Source of the DNA: Actinomycetota bacterium
Lineage (GTDB): Bacteria; Actinomycetota; Thermoleophilia; Miltoncostaeales; Miltoncostaeaceae
Assembly: GCA_020636905.1 (NCBI GenBank)
Contig: JACJWX010000025.1
Coordinates: forward strand, 106,591-170,590
Direction of reading: 5' to 3'
Length of the DNA stretch: 64,000 nucleotides
This document shows positions 44,060 through 53,628 of the stretch, piece after piece. The position numbers were made by a program, and so were the translations under genes. How positions within the stretch are numbered: the stretch's first letter is position 1; every line of letters starts with the position of its first letter. The notes beneath the pieces are model-generated. The model was not told the DNA's origin and ran no database searches. It worked only from the letters and a program-made list of their open reading frames with translations.

Positions 44060-46039
44060 GTGATCGCGTACCACGCCAGCATCCCGGGATTCAGCGGCGG
44101 CTACGTCGCCCTGGACCTCTTTTTCGTGCTGTCCGGGTTCCTCATCACGGGGCTGCTGCTTGTGGAGGCCGAGAACACGGGCCGGTTCTCGATCCTGCAG
44201 TTCTTCGCCCGGCGCATCCGGCGGCTGCTCCCGGCGCTGTTCCTGGTGCTGGGCGTGGTGGTGGCCGCCGCATGGGTGTTCATGAACCCCCTGCACCGGC
44301 CGGGGCTCATCAAGGACGTGGTGTTCGCGAACTTCTACGTGGTCAACTGGCGGTTCGCCGAGCAGCAGATCGACTACCAGGCCCGGAGTGACCAGGTCAG
44401 CGCCCTGCAGCACACGTGGTCGCTCTCCGTGGAGGAGCAGTTCTACTTCGTCTGGCCCTTCCTGCTGCTGATCGCCGTGTGGTGGTGGCACCGCCGGCAT
44501 CAGCACCGGAGCCTGAGAGCCGCGGCATTCGTCCCCGTCGCCGCGATCGGGGTCGCGTCGCTGGCCTACTCCATCCTGCGCAGCGACGATCTCGGCTACG
44601 CGAGCTACTTCGCGACGTTCCCGCGGATCTGGGAGTTCGCGCTTGGGGCGATGGTGGCGATGATCCCGCCCCACTGGTTGCGAATGCCACGCTGGCTCGG
44701 GACAGCGCTCGTCGTCGGCGCGATCATCGCGTTCGTCACCAGCGCGGCGGTGTACAACGAGACGACCAACTACCCCGGCGCCGCAGCCCTCGTTCCGACG
44801 CTTGCGACCGCGGTCATCGTCGCGGTCGGCGTCGGCCGGTCGCTCCCGATCCTCCACGCCATCGGCAACCGCGTCACGCGCTACGTCGGGCGCATCTCGT
44901 ACTCGTGGTACCTGTGGCACTGGCCGTTCATCATCTTCGCGGTGTACCTGTGGGGCCCGCTGAACATGTGGCAGAAGCTGCTGGCGGGCCTGCTGTCGGT
45001 GATCCCGGCCATCATCGCGTTCTCCACCGTCGAGGAACCGCTCCGACGTTCACGCTGGCTCGCCACACGGCCCGTGCGCAACTACCGGATGGCGCTCGCG
45101 GGCACGGTGGTGGTGGCGACGTTCGCCGGCATCGCGTGGTCCTCCACGCCGTCGCTGAAGGTGGCCGACCTCGCCGACGTCCAGGGCGCGGCGGTCCTCG
45201 AGGCCCACCCCCTCCAGCGCACCGTGCGGGCCATTCGCCCGAACCCGCGGTCGGCGGTGCGTGACCGCGGCGAGGCCGACAAGGCGGGATGTCTGGCCGA
45301 ACAGACCGACACACGCTCCAAGACCAGCTGCGTGTTCGGCGTCAAGGATTCGCCCACCACTGTGGTCCTGTTCGGGGATTCGCACGCCGCGCACTGGTTC
45401 CCGGCGCTCAACGTCGTGGCCAAGCAGCGCAACTGGCGCGTCGTCGTGCTCGCCAAATCGGGGTGCACGACGGCCTCGGTCACGCCCTACAACACCCAGT
45501 TCAAGCGCCCCTACCGCGAGTGCCCGACGTGGCGCAACTGGGCGCTCTCGCGTATCGCAAAGCTCGAGCCGAGCATGGTCATCACCAGCGGACCCGCGTT
45601 CTTCGACGTCATGCAGAACGGCAGCATCGTGACCGACGACGCCGCACGGCTGCGCCTGCTGCAGGCCGGTTACGCGACCACCTACCGCAAGCTCAAGCGC
45701 ACCGGCGCCCGCATCGTCGTGATCGGCGACACGCCGCGTCCCAAGAATGATCCGCGCGCATGTGTCGCCAAGAACCCCGACCAGCTGGCGCAGTGCGCGT
45801 TCACGACCCGCGAGGGCTACGACTTCCGCCCGGTGGACCTGCTGGCCGCTCGGCGCGTGAAGGGTGTCAGCCGCGTCGCCAGCCGCTCGGCGTTCTGCCG
45901 TCGTAACGGCGTCTGCCCGGCGGTGGTCGGAAACGCGCTGGTGTACCGGAACGCCGGGCACATCACGGCCACCTACATGCGCACCCTCTCCCCCTGGCTG
46001 GGGCGCCGGCTCCCGAAGACCCTCGAGCCGCGTTCCTGA
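44060..46039 (+). CDS. OafA/YrhL-type acyltransferase with C-terminal SGNH domain
   Basis: A 659-residue (from this start) polytopic acyltransferase-3 protein. Ten or so membrane helices carry AYHASIPGFSGGYVALDLFFVLSGFLITGLLL and RRIRRLLPALFLV. A C-terminal SGNH hydrolase-like domain includes VVLFGDSHAAHWFPALN. It O-acylates cell-surface glycans. GTG 44060 is the first standard in-frame start, but family-like sequence (FPFRGDLEGLRGIGLLWV) continues upstream in frame to about 44006, where no ATG, GTG or TTG exists. The true start may be a CTG at 43931, or there is a frameshift. Confidence 0.88.
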   Translation: MIAYHASIPGFSGGYVALDLFFVLSGFLITGLLLVEAENTGRFSILQFFARRIRRLLPALFLVLGVVVAAAWVFMNPLHRPGLIKDVVFANFYVVNWRFAEQQIDYQARSDQVSALQHTWSLSVEEQFYFVWPFLLLIAVWWWHRRHQHRSLRAAAFVPVAAIGVASLAYSILRSDDLGYASYFATFPRIWEFALGAMVAMIPPHWLRMPRWLGTALVVGAIIAFVTSAAVYNETTNYPGAAALVPTLATAVIVAVGVGRSLPILHAIGNRVTRYVGRISYSWYLWHWPFIIFAVYLWGPLNMWQKLLAGLLSVIPAIIAFSTVEEPLRRSRWLATRPVRNYRMALAGTVVVATFAGIAWSSTPSLKVADLADVQGAAVLEAHPLQRTVRAIRPNPRSAVRDRGEADKAGCLAEQTDTRSKTSCVFGVKDSPTTVVLFGDSHAAHWFPALNVVAKQRNWRVVVLAKSGCTTASVTPYNTQFKRPYRECPTWRNWALSRIAKLEPSMVITSGPAFFDVMQNGSIVTDDAARLRLLQAGYATTYRKLKRTGARIVVIGDTPRPKNDPRACVAKNPDQLAQCAFTTREGYDFRPVDLLAARRVKGVSRVASRSAFCRRNGVCPAVVGNALVYRNAGHITATYMRTLSPWLGRRLPKTLEPRS

Positions 46040-46125
46040 CACAAACCACCGCCCGGTGGGAAGGCGTCCGACGACATCCGCAGAATGTGCAGGTGTCGAC
46101 GGTCAGCGACCACGAGGGTGATGGC

Positions 46126-46365
46126 ATGAACACCACAGACGAGGCACTCACCATCCGATGCACCGCACCGGTGGCCGGCTGGTCAGAGCCGGGTGGGGAC
46201 GCCATCACCTTGGACACCGGCACCGTCGGCGTGGTGCTCCAGCACGTTCCCGACTGGGACGTCTACCTCGTCGAGGTCCCCAACTCGGCCGGGGCGACCA
46301 TCGCGTTCGCCGAGGTCCCGGTGCTCGCCGCCCAGCCCGTGAAGGGGTCGCTCAGCGGCGTCTGA
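46126..46365 (+). CDS. Small hypothetical protein (possibly DUF4926-like)
   Basis: A 79-residue protein built around ITLDTGTVGVVLQHVPDWDVYLVEV, reminiscent of the small beta-barrel DUF4926 family, whose members often sit near toxin-like genes. ATG 46126 has a GAGGG stretch seven bases upstream. It converges on the response-regulator gene. The family link is weak. Confidence 0.6.
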   Translation: MNTTDEALTIRCTAPVAGWSEPGGDAITLDTGTVGVVLQHVPDWDVYLVEVPNSAGATIAFAEVPVLAAQPVKGSLSGV

Positions 46366-46371
46366 GGCCGC

Positions 46372-47031
46372 TCAGGCCGCCCCGGACTCCCGCAGGAAGG
46401 TCAGCACCGCCAGCACCCGGCGATGGTCGTCGTCGGTCGCGGCAAGTCCGAGCTTTCCGAACATGCCGGTGATGTGTTTCTCCACCGCGCCCACCGTGAC
46501 GACGAGTTCGCGGGCGATGGCGGCGTTCGTGCGCCCCTCGGCCATCAGCGCGAGCACCTCCCGCTCTCGATCGCTGAGGCGGGCCAGGATCGAGTCGGAC
46601 GCCCGGCGCTGCTGCATCACCGTGGCGATCACCTCACGATCCAGGGCGGTTCCGCCCGACGCCACCCGCTCGAGCGACTCCATGAACGCGGCGACGTCGC
46701 CCACCCGCTCCTTCAGGAGGTAGCCGACACCCCCCTCACCGGTCGCGAGGAGCTCGGCGGTGTAGGCCGGTTCGACGTACTGGGAGAGCATCAGGATGGC
46801 CAGCCCCGGATGACGCTGGCGCGCCATGATGGCCGCCCGGATCCCCTCGTCACGGAATCCCGGAGGCAGGCGGACGTCGCAGATCAGGACGTCCGGCTCC
46901 ACGCGCTCGACGAGCCGGAGCATCCGCTCGGCGTCCTCCGCAACGCCAACAACCTCGACGTCGTTCTCACGCAGCAACGCCACCAGACCCTCGCGGAGCA
47001 GGGCGTGGTCTTCGCAGATCACGACGCGCAC
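46372..47031 (-). CDS. NarL/LuxR-type response regulator
   Basis: A 219-residue regulator. The receiver domain has acidic pair ED near residues 7-8, phospho-acceptor D52 (LICDVRLPP) and the conserved Lys in GYLLKERV. The C-terminal LuxR HTH is LSDREREVLALMAEGRTNAAIARELVVTVGAVEKHITGMFGKL. It is co-transcribed with the histidine kinase upstream (13-base overlap) and a MMPL transporter, so export genes are the expected target. Confidence 0.93.
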   Translation of the reverse strand: MRVVICEDHALLREGLVALLRENDVEVVGVAEDAERMLRLVERVEPDVLICDVRLPPGFRDEGIRAAIMARQRHPGLAILMLSQYVEPAYTAELLATGEGGVGYLLKERVGDVAAFMESLERVASGGTALDREVIATVMQQRRASDSILARLSDREREVLALMAEGRTNAAIARELVVTVGAVEKHITGMFGKLGLAATDDDHRRVLAVLTFLRESGAA

Positions 47032-48641
47032 GGCAGCACCGCCCGCAGCGTGGTTCCCTCGGCCGGTGCCGAGCTCACGGTGAGCCGGCCATCCAGCCCC
47101 GCGACGCGGCGTCGCAATCCCTGAAGGCCTCCCCCATGCTCGTCCGCGCCTCCCGGCCCGTCATCCGAAATCGTGAGGTCGAGCATTCCATCCTCCAACG
47201 AGATGCGCACCGTCGCGGTCCCCTCGGGCGCGTGTTTGGCCACGTTCGCGAGCGCTTCGGCGCACACGAAGTACGCGCAGTTCTCGACCGATGCCTGGAG
47301 TCGCGCGGTCAGATTGGTTTCGAGGGTGACCGGAACGGCTGATCTGGCGACGAGCGATTCGATCGCGCCCACGAGCCCCCGGTCGGCGAGGACCGGCGGC
47401 GCGATACCGCGAGCCAGATCGCGGAGTTCGGCGATGGCCGTGCCGGCCTCCTCGCGCGCGGCGCGGATGAGCGCCGCCTCCTCCGGGTTCTGATCGCTGA
47501 GGCGGGCTTCCGCCCGCCCCAATTGCATCGAGAGCGCCACCAGACGTGCCTGCGCCCCGTCGTGAAGGTCGCGTTCGATACGTCGAAGCTCGTCCGCCTG
47601 GGCGTCGACGGTGTCGCGACGTGTTCGCGTCAGGACCGCGATCCGGTCGTTCAGGTCGCCCTCCCGGTCGCCGGTCAGGAAGACCACCGCAACCACCAAA
47701 CCCCAGAGCGCGGCGATCACCATGATCGGCCAGACGGGCCAGAAGGGCCGTTGCGGGTCGGCCAGGGCCCACACCCCCACGAGCCCCGCGGCGAAAAGCG
47801 CCAGGGCCTCGCCCGAGGTCCTCAGCCGTCCCCGGATGGATGTCACGTCCCCGCGCAGGGCCACGAGGTGGACGCCGAGCAGGAAGACGAGGACGAGCCA
47901 CGGCCAGGCGGGCCAGAACGGTCCGCGGTCGGGCGTGGCCAGCCAGATGCCGCCCAGCAGCACCGCGACGACCGACGACACGGCGGCGTGAAGGCTGAGC
48001 TGGCGACCCGGGGACATCGTGAGCAGGGTACCGGGAGCGGACGCCGGAACGGTCTCCTTCGAGGGGGTCAGCAGACCGGTGGCAACCGCGGAAAGCACCG
48101 CGGCCGCGAGGCGGATGAGCACCGCGGTCAGGAGGGCGGATGGCAGCGCGAGCAGCGTCCACGGCAGCGCGTCGGACGGCCCGTTGATGCCGATGACGGC
48201 GTGCGAGTCCCAACCCGACTCGACCCAGAGGGGGAGCGTGGCGATGCCCAACGTCGCGCCGACCGCGGTGACCGCCGCCACGGCCAGTGCGGGCCCGGCC
48301 AGGGCGCTCACCAGCAGCCAGCCCAGGTCGCGCCAGGTCTGAACGTCCCCGGCGGTGGCACGCAGGCCGCCCGTGACCCCGTCCCCGCGCGGCCGACGCC
48401 GCGTGGGAATCGTGGGCCGACCCGCGATGGCCACCAGCTCCCGGTCGATGTTCGCCAGCCCGCGGAACACCTCCGCCACCACCAGCGCGATGGGGATTCC
48501 GACGATGAGCACCACGCTCACCCCGACGACGGTGAGTCCACCGACCACCGCGGCAAACGCCAGACAGCCGCTGACGCCCGCGGCGAACAGGTACGCGAAC
48601 GCTCGCGCGATCGCCCGAAGCTCACGAAGCAGGGCGCTCAT
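47019..48641 (-). CDS. HisKA_3-type membrane histidine kinase
   Basis: A 540-residue sensor kinase. The N-terminal half has about eight membrane helices and no large extracellular domain. The HisKA_3 phospho-acceptor is in RIERDLHDGAQARLVALSMQLG, and the ATPase G-box is DDGPGGADEHGGGLQGLRRRV. It phosphorylates the NarL-type regulator encoded next. ATG 48641 overlaps the transporter stop by 4 bases (ATGA). The ligand is unknown; a membrane or envelope cue is likely from the architecture. Confidence 0.92.
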   Translation of the reverse strand: MSALLRELRAIARAFAYLFAAGVSGCLAFAAVVGGLTVVGVSVVLIVGIPIALVVAEVFRGLANIDRELVAIAGRPTIPTRRRPRGDGVTGGLRATAGDVQTWRDLGWLLVSALAGPALAVAAVTAVGATLGIATLPLWVESGWDSHAVIGINGPSDALPWTLLALPSALLTAVLIRLAAAVLSAVATGLLTPSKETVPASAPGTLLTMSPGRQLSLHAAVSSVVAVLLGGIWLATPDRGPFWPAWPWLVLVFLLGVHLVALRGDVTSIRGRLRTSGEALALFAAGLVGVWALADPQRPFWPVWPIMVIAALWGLVVAVVFLTGDREGDLNDRIAVLTRTRRDTVDAQADELRRIERDLHDGAQARLVALSMQLGRAEARLSDQNPEEAALIRAAREEAGTAIAELRDLARGIAPPVLADRGLVGAIESLVARSAVPVTLETNLTARLQASVENCAYFVCAEALANVAKHAPEGTATVRISLEDGMLDLTISDDGPGGADEHGGGLQGLRRRVAGLDGRLTVSSAPAEGTTLRAVLPCAS

Positions 48642-50764
48642 CGCGACACCGCCGCGACGGCCCGGCCGGGGACCCGCCAGCGACGCCCGATCAGCGCCAC
48701 CACCGCCGGCAGGGCGATTCCCCGCACCAGCGTGGCGTCGATGAGGATGGCGCTGGCGAGTGCCACGCCCATCTGCTTCATGTCGAGCAGGCTCATGGTG
48801 GCGAAGAGGGCGAAGGTCACCACCATCACGCTGGCCGCGCTGGTGATCGTGCCGGCGGTGGACGCGATCCCTTCCGACGCCGCCCGTGCGGGTGACGCAC
48901 CCGCCGAGCGCAGCTCGCGCATCCGCTCGAGCACCACGATGGTGTAGTCCATCGACAGTCCGAACAGGATCACGAAGGCGAACAGCGGCACCCAGGTGAC
49001 GATGGCGTCGATCCCCGTGAATCCGAGCAGCCCCTCCGCCCAGGTGCGCTGGAACACGAGGACCAGGATGCCGTAGGCAGCCGCCACCGAGAGCAGATTG
49101 AGCATCACCACGGCGAGGGCGAGCAACGGCGACCGGAAGGTGGGCAGCAGCACCAGGAACGCAAGCGCGAGTACGGCGATGACCACGAGCGGCGTGACCG
49201 TGGCGAGCCGCTCGGCGAAGTCGGCACTGGTGGACGTGGGCCCGGCCGTGCGGATGGTCACGCCGGGTCCGATCCCGGCTTCCAGTGGTGCCAGAACGGC
49301 GCGGAGATCCCGGGTGGCACCGCGGATTCGGCTGGCGGGGAGCTGGGGCGCGGGAACCACCAGCACGGCCGTGTGACCATCCTCCGAAATCCGCACCGAG
49401 GTCGCACCCCGCCCCCTGGTTGCGGATTTCGCTGTCTGCGCCACACGCAACAGCGCGGGACGTTCGCGGTGCAGGTCGCGGTCGTCGGCCGAAACGACCA
49501 CGCGCTCGGGCATCGGTGCCCCCTGGAACGTTGATTCGACGTCTTTCAGCACACGCACGCTGGACAGCGAGGCCGGCAGCGACGCGAGATCGAGGTCCGA
49601 GGTGCGCAGGGACGATGCCGGTGCCGCGAGCGCGGCGAGGCCGCCGAACACGATGACGAGCGAGGCCACCGGGCGTGCCGAGGCGCGGGCGGCCAGGCGG
49701 CCCCACAGGCCGGTGGTGCCCGCGCGGCCGGAACGACGGCGCAGGCGCCCCCACTCGACCCGGTGTCCGAGCAGCGACAGCAGCGCAGGAAGGAGGGTGG
49801 CCGATCCGGCCACGGCGACGGCCACCACGATCATGATGCCCACCGCCATCGAGGTGAAGATCCCGCTTCCGGTGAACAGCATCCCCGCCACCGCCAGCAT
49901 CACCGTGGCACCGGCCACCAGGATGGCGCGCCCGACGGTGGCCACCGTGGCCATGAGTGCCGCGTCGGTGCCGCTCCCGGTGGCGCGGATCTGGCGGTAG
50001 CGCCGGAGCATGAACAGCGAGTAGTCGACACCGAACGCCAGGCCCAACACGGTGACGGTCGGTGCGGTCGGGTCGCCCACGGGAACCAGCGGTGAGGTGA
50101 GCGACACGATCCCCATGGCGGCGGCGATTCCACCGACGCCGAACAGCAGCGGAATGAACGCCGCGACGATCGACCCGAACGCGATGAGCAGGATGCCGAG
50201 GCAGATCGGGATGGACAGCAGCTCGATGCGGCCGAGTTCCCGATCGATCATCGCCGCGAAGTCGCGCTCGACGCTGAGGTCGCCGCTCTGACGGATCCGG
50301 ACCTCGGGGTGGCCGCTGCGGACATCCGCCACGGTCGCGTCGAGCGGTGGCAGGTCACCGTCCCCAGCCTCGTCCACGCGCAGGAGCACGTCCCGCCCGT
50401 CGGGAGTGCGGCCGTCCACGGCGACCCCGGCAACGCCGGTCGTCTGCGCGAGACGTGTTCGCAGCTCTGCGACGGCCTGCGCAACCGGGGCACGCGAACC
50501 CTGGACGAAGATGATCTCGCTGGTGGCGTCCTCGAGGCCGGCCTGGACGATGCGGGCGTTCGCGGCGCGCGACTCCCCCACCATGGTCTGTGTCTCGGTG
50601 AGCTGACGCTGGCCGACGATGCCGCCGGCCACCACGCAGGCGACGACGGCGATGAGCCAGAGGGTGATGGTGAGGCCACGGTGCCGGATGGCTCGCCCGG
50701 CGACCGCGGTGACGACGCGCGCCAGGGCGTCGCGGGTGTGTGTGGTGGTGCGTGAAGTGGACAT
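48638..50764 (-). CDS. MMPL/RND-superfamily transporter
   Basis: A 708-residue transporter with about twelve membrane helices and two large extracellular loops. The proton-relay Asp residues of MMPL proteins sit in GVDYSLFMLRRY and SMDYTIVVLERM. It exports lipids or drugs driven by the proton gradient. It is the first gene of an operon with a histidine kinase and response regulator, all stop-start overlapped, an arrangement that suggests feedback sensing of the transported compound. ATG 50764 has only a poorly spaced GGAG. Confidence 0.9.
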   Translation of the reverse strand: MSTSRTTTHTRDALARVVTAVAGRAIRHRGLTITLWLIAVVACVVAGGIVGQRQLTETQTMVGESRAANARIVQAGLEDATSEIIFVQGSRAPVAQAVAELRTRLAQTTGVAGVAVDGRTPDGRDVLLRVDEAGDGDLPPLDATVADVRSGHPEVRIRQSGDLSVERDFAAMIDRELGRIELLSIPICLGILLIAFGSIVAAFIPLLFGVGGIAAAMGIVSLTSPLVPVGDPTAPTVTVLGLAFGVDYSLFMLRRYRQIRATGSGTDAALMATVATVGRAILVAGATVMLAVAGMLFTGSGIFTSMAVGIMIVVAVAVAGSATLLPALLSLLGHRVEWGRLRRRSGRAGTTGLWGRLAARASARPVASLVIVFGGLAALAAPASSLRTSDLDLASLPASLSSVRVLKDVESTFQGAPMPERVVVSADDRDLHRERPALLRVAQTAKSATRGRGATSVRISEDGHTAVLVVPAPQLPASRIRGATRDLRAVLAPLEAGIGPGVTIRTAGPTSTSADFAERLATVTPLVVIAVLALAFLVLLPTFRSPLLALAVVMLNLLSVAAAYGILVLVFQRTWAEGLLGFTGIDAIVTWVPLFAFVILFGLSMDYTIVVLERMRELRSAGASPARAASEGIASTAGTITSAASVMVVTFALFATMSLLDMKQMGVALASAILIDATLVRGIALPAVVALIGRRWRVPGRAVAAVSR

Positions 50765-50833
50765 GCTCCAAGCGTCGCCACGAGACGATTCGGCGTCATT
50801 GCGGCCACCCGCCGACGTGTGGATGGCATGCCC

Positions 50834-50871
50834 GAGTCTTCGGGGTGGGGGTAGCCCCACCCCGAAGACTC
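50834..50871. repeat. Perfect 17-bp inverted repeat in a divergent intergenic region
   Basis: Arms 50834-50850 and 50855-50871 are exact reverse complements with a four-base loop (GTAG). The element lies in the 248-base gap upstream of both the MMPL gene and the oxidoreductase gene, so it is not an ordinary end-of-gene terminator for either. It could be an attenuator, a repeated palindromic element or a boundary for divergent transcripts. The rest of the gap (50765-51012) shows no gene. Confidence 0.75.
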
Positions 50872-51012
50872 CGGCGAGGTGGCGCTACCGGAGGACGCCA
50901 CGCGGCGACCTCATCCCGACCGGTCATCCGGGAGTCGTTGCTGAGACCCGATCCAGGGTGTTCCAATAAACCCAATGCAAGGAGACGGGGCTCATGCCGA
51001 AGGTCGCCAGCG

Positions 51013-51972
51013 ATGAGGGCGGTCATCTACGACCGCTACGGTGGCCCCGAGGTGCTCCGGCCGGCCGAGGTCCCGGTACCCGATCCTGGCCCCGGCGAGG
51101 TGCTGGTCGAGGTGGTCGCCACCTCGGTGAACCTGTCTGACTGGGAGGCTCTCGTGGGCCGTCCACTGTACGCCCGCATCGGAGGGCTACGACGCCCCAG
51201 GCATCCCGTCCTGGGCTCCGACATCGCCGGCTGGGTGACGACCATCGGAGACCACGTGGATGGCTTCGCCATCGGCGACGAGGTCTACGGCGACAACCTC
51301 ATGCCGAAGGGCGGGTTCGCGGAGTACGCGGCCGTGCCGTCCTCGGCGCTCGCCCCCAAGCCGCCCGGACTCACGTTCCTCCAGGCGGCGGCCCTCCCCC
51401 AGTCGGCGGCGATCGCCGATCAGGGCGTGGGTGATGCGGCGGCCGGCAGCCGGGTCCTCATCAACGGGGCGGGCGGGGGATCCGGCGCCCTGGCGATCCA
51501 GGTGGCAAAGCGAGCGGGTGCCCGCGTCACAGGGGTCGACAGCGGGGCCAAGCTCGAACTCATGCGTTCCCTGGGGGCCGAGGAGGTGCTCGACTATCGC
51601 GTCGGCGACGTCGCCGACGGGGCCCGGCGCTTTGACCTGGTACTCGACCTGGTGGCCCATCGGTCCGTGCTGGCCGTACGACGGCTGCTGGCTCCCGGGG
51701 GCGTCTACCGCTGTGTCGGGGGGTCGATGGGCGCCATTGTGGGGGCTGCCGTGCTGGGACCGGTCGTCGGGCGCCTCACGGGTCGCCGCATCGGGATGCT
51801 CGGCGTGCGGGAGGGCCCCGACCACTTCCGGAACGTCGCCGAGTTGTGCGCGTCCGGCGACATCGAGGTCCGCATCGACCGCACCTACGGGTTGGATGAG
51901 GTCCCACAGGCGCTGGCCCGGGTCGGAGAGGGCCAGAGTCTGGGCAAGGTCGTGGTCGCAGTCGCAGCCTGA
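51013..51972 (+). CDS. Zinc-independent quinone oxidoreductase (MDR family)
   Basis: A 319-residue medium-chain dehydrogenase. The N-terminal GroES-like domain (MRAVIYDRYGGPEVLRPAEVP, VVATSVNLSDWEALVG) lacks the zinc Cys/His set, and the Rossmann loop is NGAGGGSGALAIQ. This is the NADPH:quinone oxidoreductase/enal reductase type. ATG 51013 is chosen; the frame is open upstream through the palindrome but that part is not coding. It has an isolated position. Confidence 0.88.
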   Translation: MRAVIYDRYGGPEVLRPAEVPVPDPGPGEVLVEVVATSVNLSDWEALVGRPLYARIGGLRRPRHPVLGSDIAGWVTTIGDHVDGFAIGDEVYGDNLMPKGGFAEYAAVPSSALAPKPPGLTFLQAAALPQSAAIADQGVGDAAAGSRVLINGAGGGSGALAIQVAKRAGARVTGVDSGAKLELMRSLGAEEVLDYRVGDVADGARRFDLVLDLVAHRSVLAVRRLLAPGGVYRCVGGSMGAIVGAAVLGPVVGRLTGRRIGMLGVREGPDHFRNVAELCASGDIEVRIDRTYGLDEVPQALARVGEGQSLGKVVVAVAA

Positions 51973-52084
51973 CCCGAACGCCCAATCCACCCACGGTTTC
52001 ACCCACCACCGCGTCTGACTGGCGTCCGACCGCTCGCGACATCACGGTTCTGGCGTTCGCGACGGAACTCCTACGATGGTCCAC

Positions 52085-52915
52085 ATGACGTCTCGACGAC
52101 TCATCGGTCTCGCTGTCCTCGTCGCGGCGGTCCTCGCCTCGATCCTGGGCGCCGTCGGCTGTTCGGACGACCACGCCGATGTCGACGGACCTGCGGTCGT
52201 GGTCCTTGCCCGTGTGCTCGAAGGCCTTCCGATCTCCGACGAGGGGTCAATCACCGTCGTCGAAATCACGAACGCTGACCGCCCTGAGGCGAACAGGGAT
52301 GTGGCCCTCGGCCCCGGCGAGGCGCCGCGGCGAATCGCCCTTGGCGCGGGCACCTACACCCTCACGGCGCAGGAGTACCCGTGCCAGGGATCCTGCCCGG
52401 CTGATCCGGGGCGCGTCACCGACACAGAGCGTGCCGCGTTCTCATGCATGGCGATCATCGACGCGATCCCGGGCGAGCACGTGAGCATCCAGCAGCGGCT
52501 CTGGAAGGGCGAGTGCGACCTCACCGTCGTGAAGGGCATCGCGACGGTCGACTACCGGATCGACATCGAACCACCGTCCGCCGCCCCCGGTGAGATCGTC
52601 AAGGTGCGCACCGAGGGCCCCAACCCGGAGCTGGTGTATCAGGGAATCCCGGCCCGGATCGAACGGCGGGGAGATGACGGCACCTGGGCAACGGTCGCGC
52701 AGCTCTCCCTGAGCCTGGCGGATGGAACGCCACGATCCACAGTGGGTACCGTGGCGCCCTTCGTGTTTGCCGTTGATATCCCGGGTTCAGCGACGATGCT
52801 CGCCGAGATCCCGGAACTGGAAGAGGGGCAGTACCGGATGGTGCGGTGGATCACCATCGAGGGCTCGCGACCGTACCTCCGCACCGAAATCGTCGGTCCC
52901 GTCCACATCGAGTAA
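52085..52915 (+). CDS. Putative lipoprotein, 276 aa
   Basis: A signal peptide (RRLIGLAVLVAAVLASILGAVGC) ends in a lipobox-like sequence with the lipidated Cys at residue 26. The mature part is beta-rich and contains four further Cys residues, likely disulfides outside the cell. No family recognised. ATG 52085 is preferred; ATG 52076 adds three residues. Confidence 0.75.
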   Translation: MTSRRLIGLAVLVAAVLASILGAVGCSDDHADVDGPAVVVLARVLEGLPISDEGSITVVEITNADRPEANRDVALGPGEAPRRIALGAGTYTLTAQEYPCQGSCPADPGRVTDTERAAFSCMAIIDAIPGEHVSIQQRLWKGECDLTVVKGIATVDYRIDIEPPSAAPGEIVKVRTEGPNPELVYQGIPARIERRGDDGTWATVAQLSLSLADGTPRSTVGTVAPFVFAVDIPGSATMLAEIPELEEGQYRMVRWITIEGSRPYLRTEIVGPVHIE

Positions 52916-52991
52916 TCAAGCGGATCTCCGGGCTCGCCCCAAGGGGCGTCAGCCATGGCTCACGTGACCGCGGCACCCAGCCGATGCAGCC

Positions 52992-53618
52992 GTGATGACG
53001 CGACCACCCGAGTGGTACCTGGAAGGCCCGGTCCGGATGTACCGGTACGCGCGGATGTTGGGTCTGTCGAGCGACCTCCGCTACACAGCTGAGGTGCCCC
53101 CGGACGCTCACGGACGCCCGGGGGTTCGATGCCGGTTCCCCAGTCGGCCCGCCGTGTCGGGTCGCATCGGTGCCGACCACCGTCGAACCGACTTCCAGGT
53201 CATTCTGAGCCGTCGGGGAAGCGTGCTGCTTGCAGTCTGCTCCGACCGGACGGACAACCCTGATTCGGCGGCAATGGCATCCGAACGCGCGATCAGGGTG
53301 ATGAACGGACATGGCATCGCAACCGCTGCCCCCATCTCGGCGACGCGGATCTGCGGCACTGATGCCGTCACGTACGAGATGCGGTTCTTCACGGGAATCC
53401 TCACGGAGTGGAAGCTCGTGAAGCACGGATGGCTCTACATGATCGGCCTCCTACACCGCGACGGAGATCGCTCCCCTGTGTTCGACCTGGCGATGCGCTG
53501 CCTGGATACGTGGGATTGGCTACCGCCCGAGGCGAATCGCGTCTCAACTTTCGTCCCCGACGACCCGGAGATCCGCATGCGGTACCTGATGCACCGACGG
53601 GAACAAGAAGGGCGCTGA
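52992..53618 (+). CDS. Hypothetical protein, 208 aa
   Basis: A soluble 208-residue protein with mixed alpha/beta character (DFQVILSRRGSVLLAVCSDR, then FFTGILTEWKLVKHGWLYMIGLLHRDG). No signal peptide, helix-turn-helix or catalytic motif is seen. It lies 76 bases after the lipoprotein gene and ends 10 bases before the convergent vapC. Confidence 0.62.
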   Translation: MMTRPPEWYLEGPVRMYRYARMLGLSSDLRYTAEVPPDAHGRPGVRCRFPSRPAVSGRIGADHRRTDFQVILSRRGSVLLAVCSDRTDNPDSAAMASERAIRVMNGHGIATAAPISATRICGTDAVTYEMRFFTGILTEWKLVKHGWLYMIGLLHRDGDRSPVFDLAMRCLDTWDWLPPEANRVSTFVPDDPEIRMRYLMHRREQEGR

Positions 53619-53628
53619 GACCGTCCGG

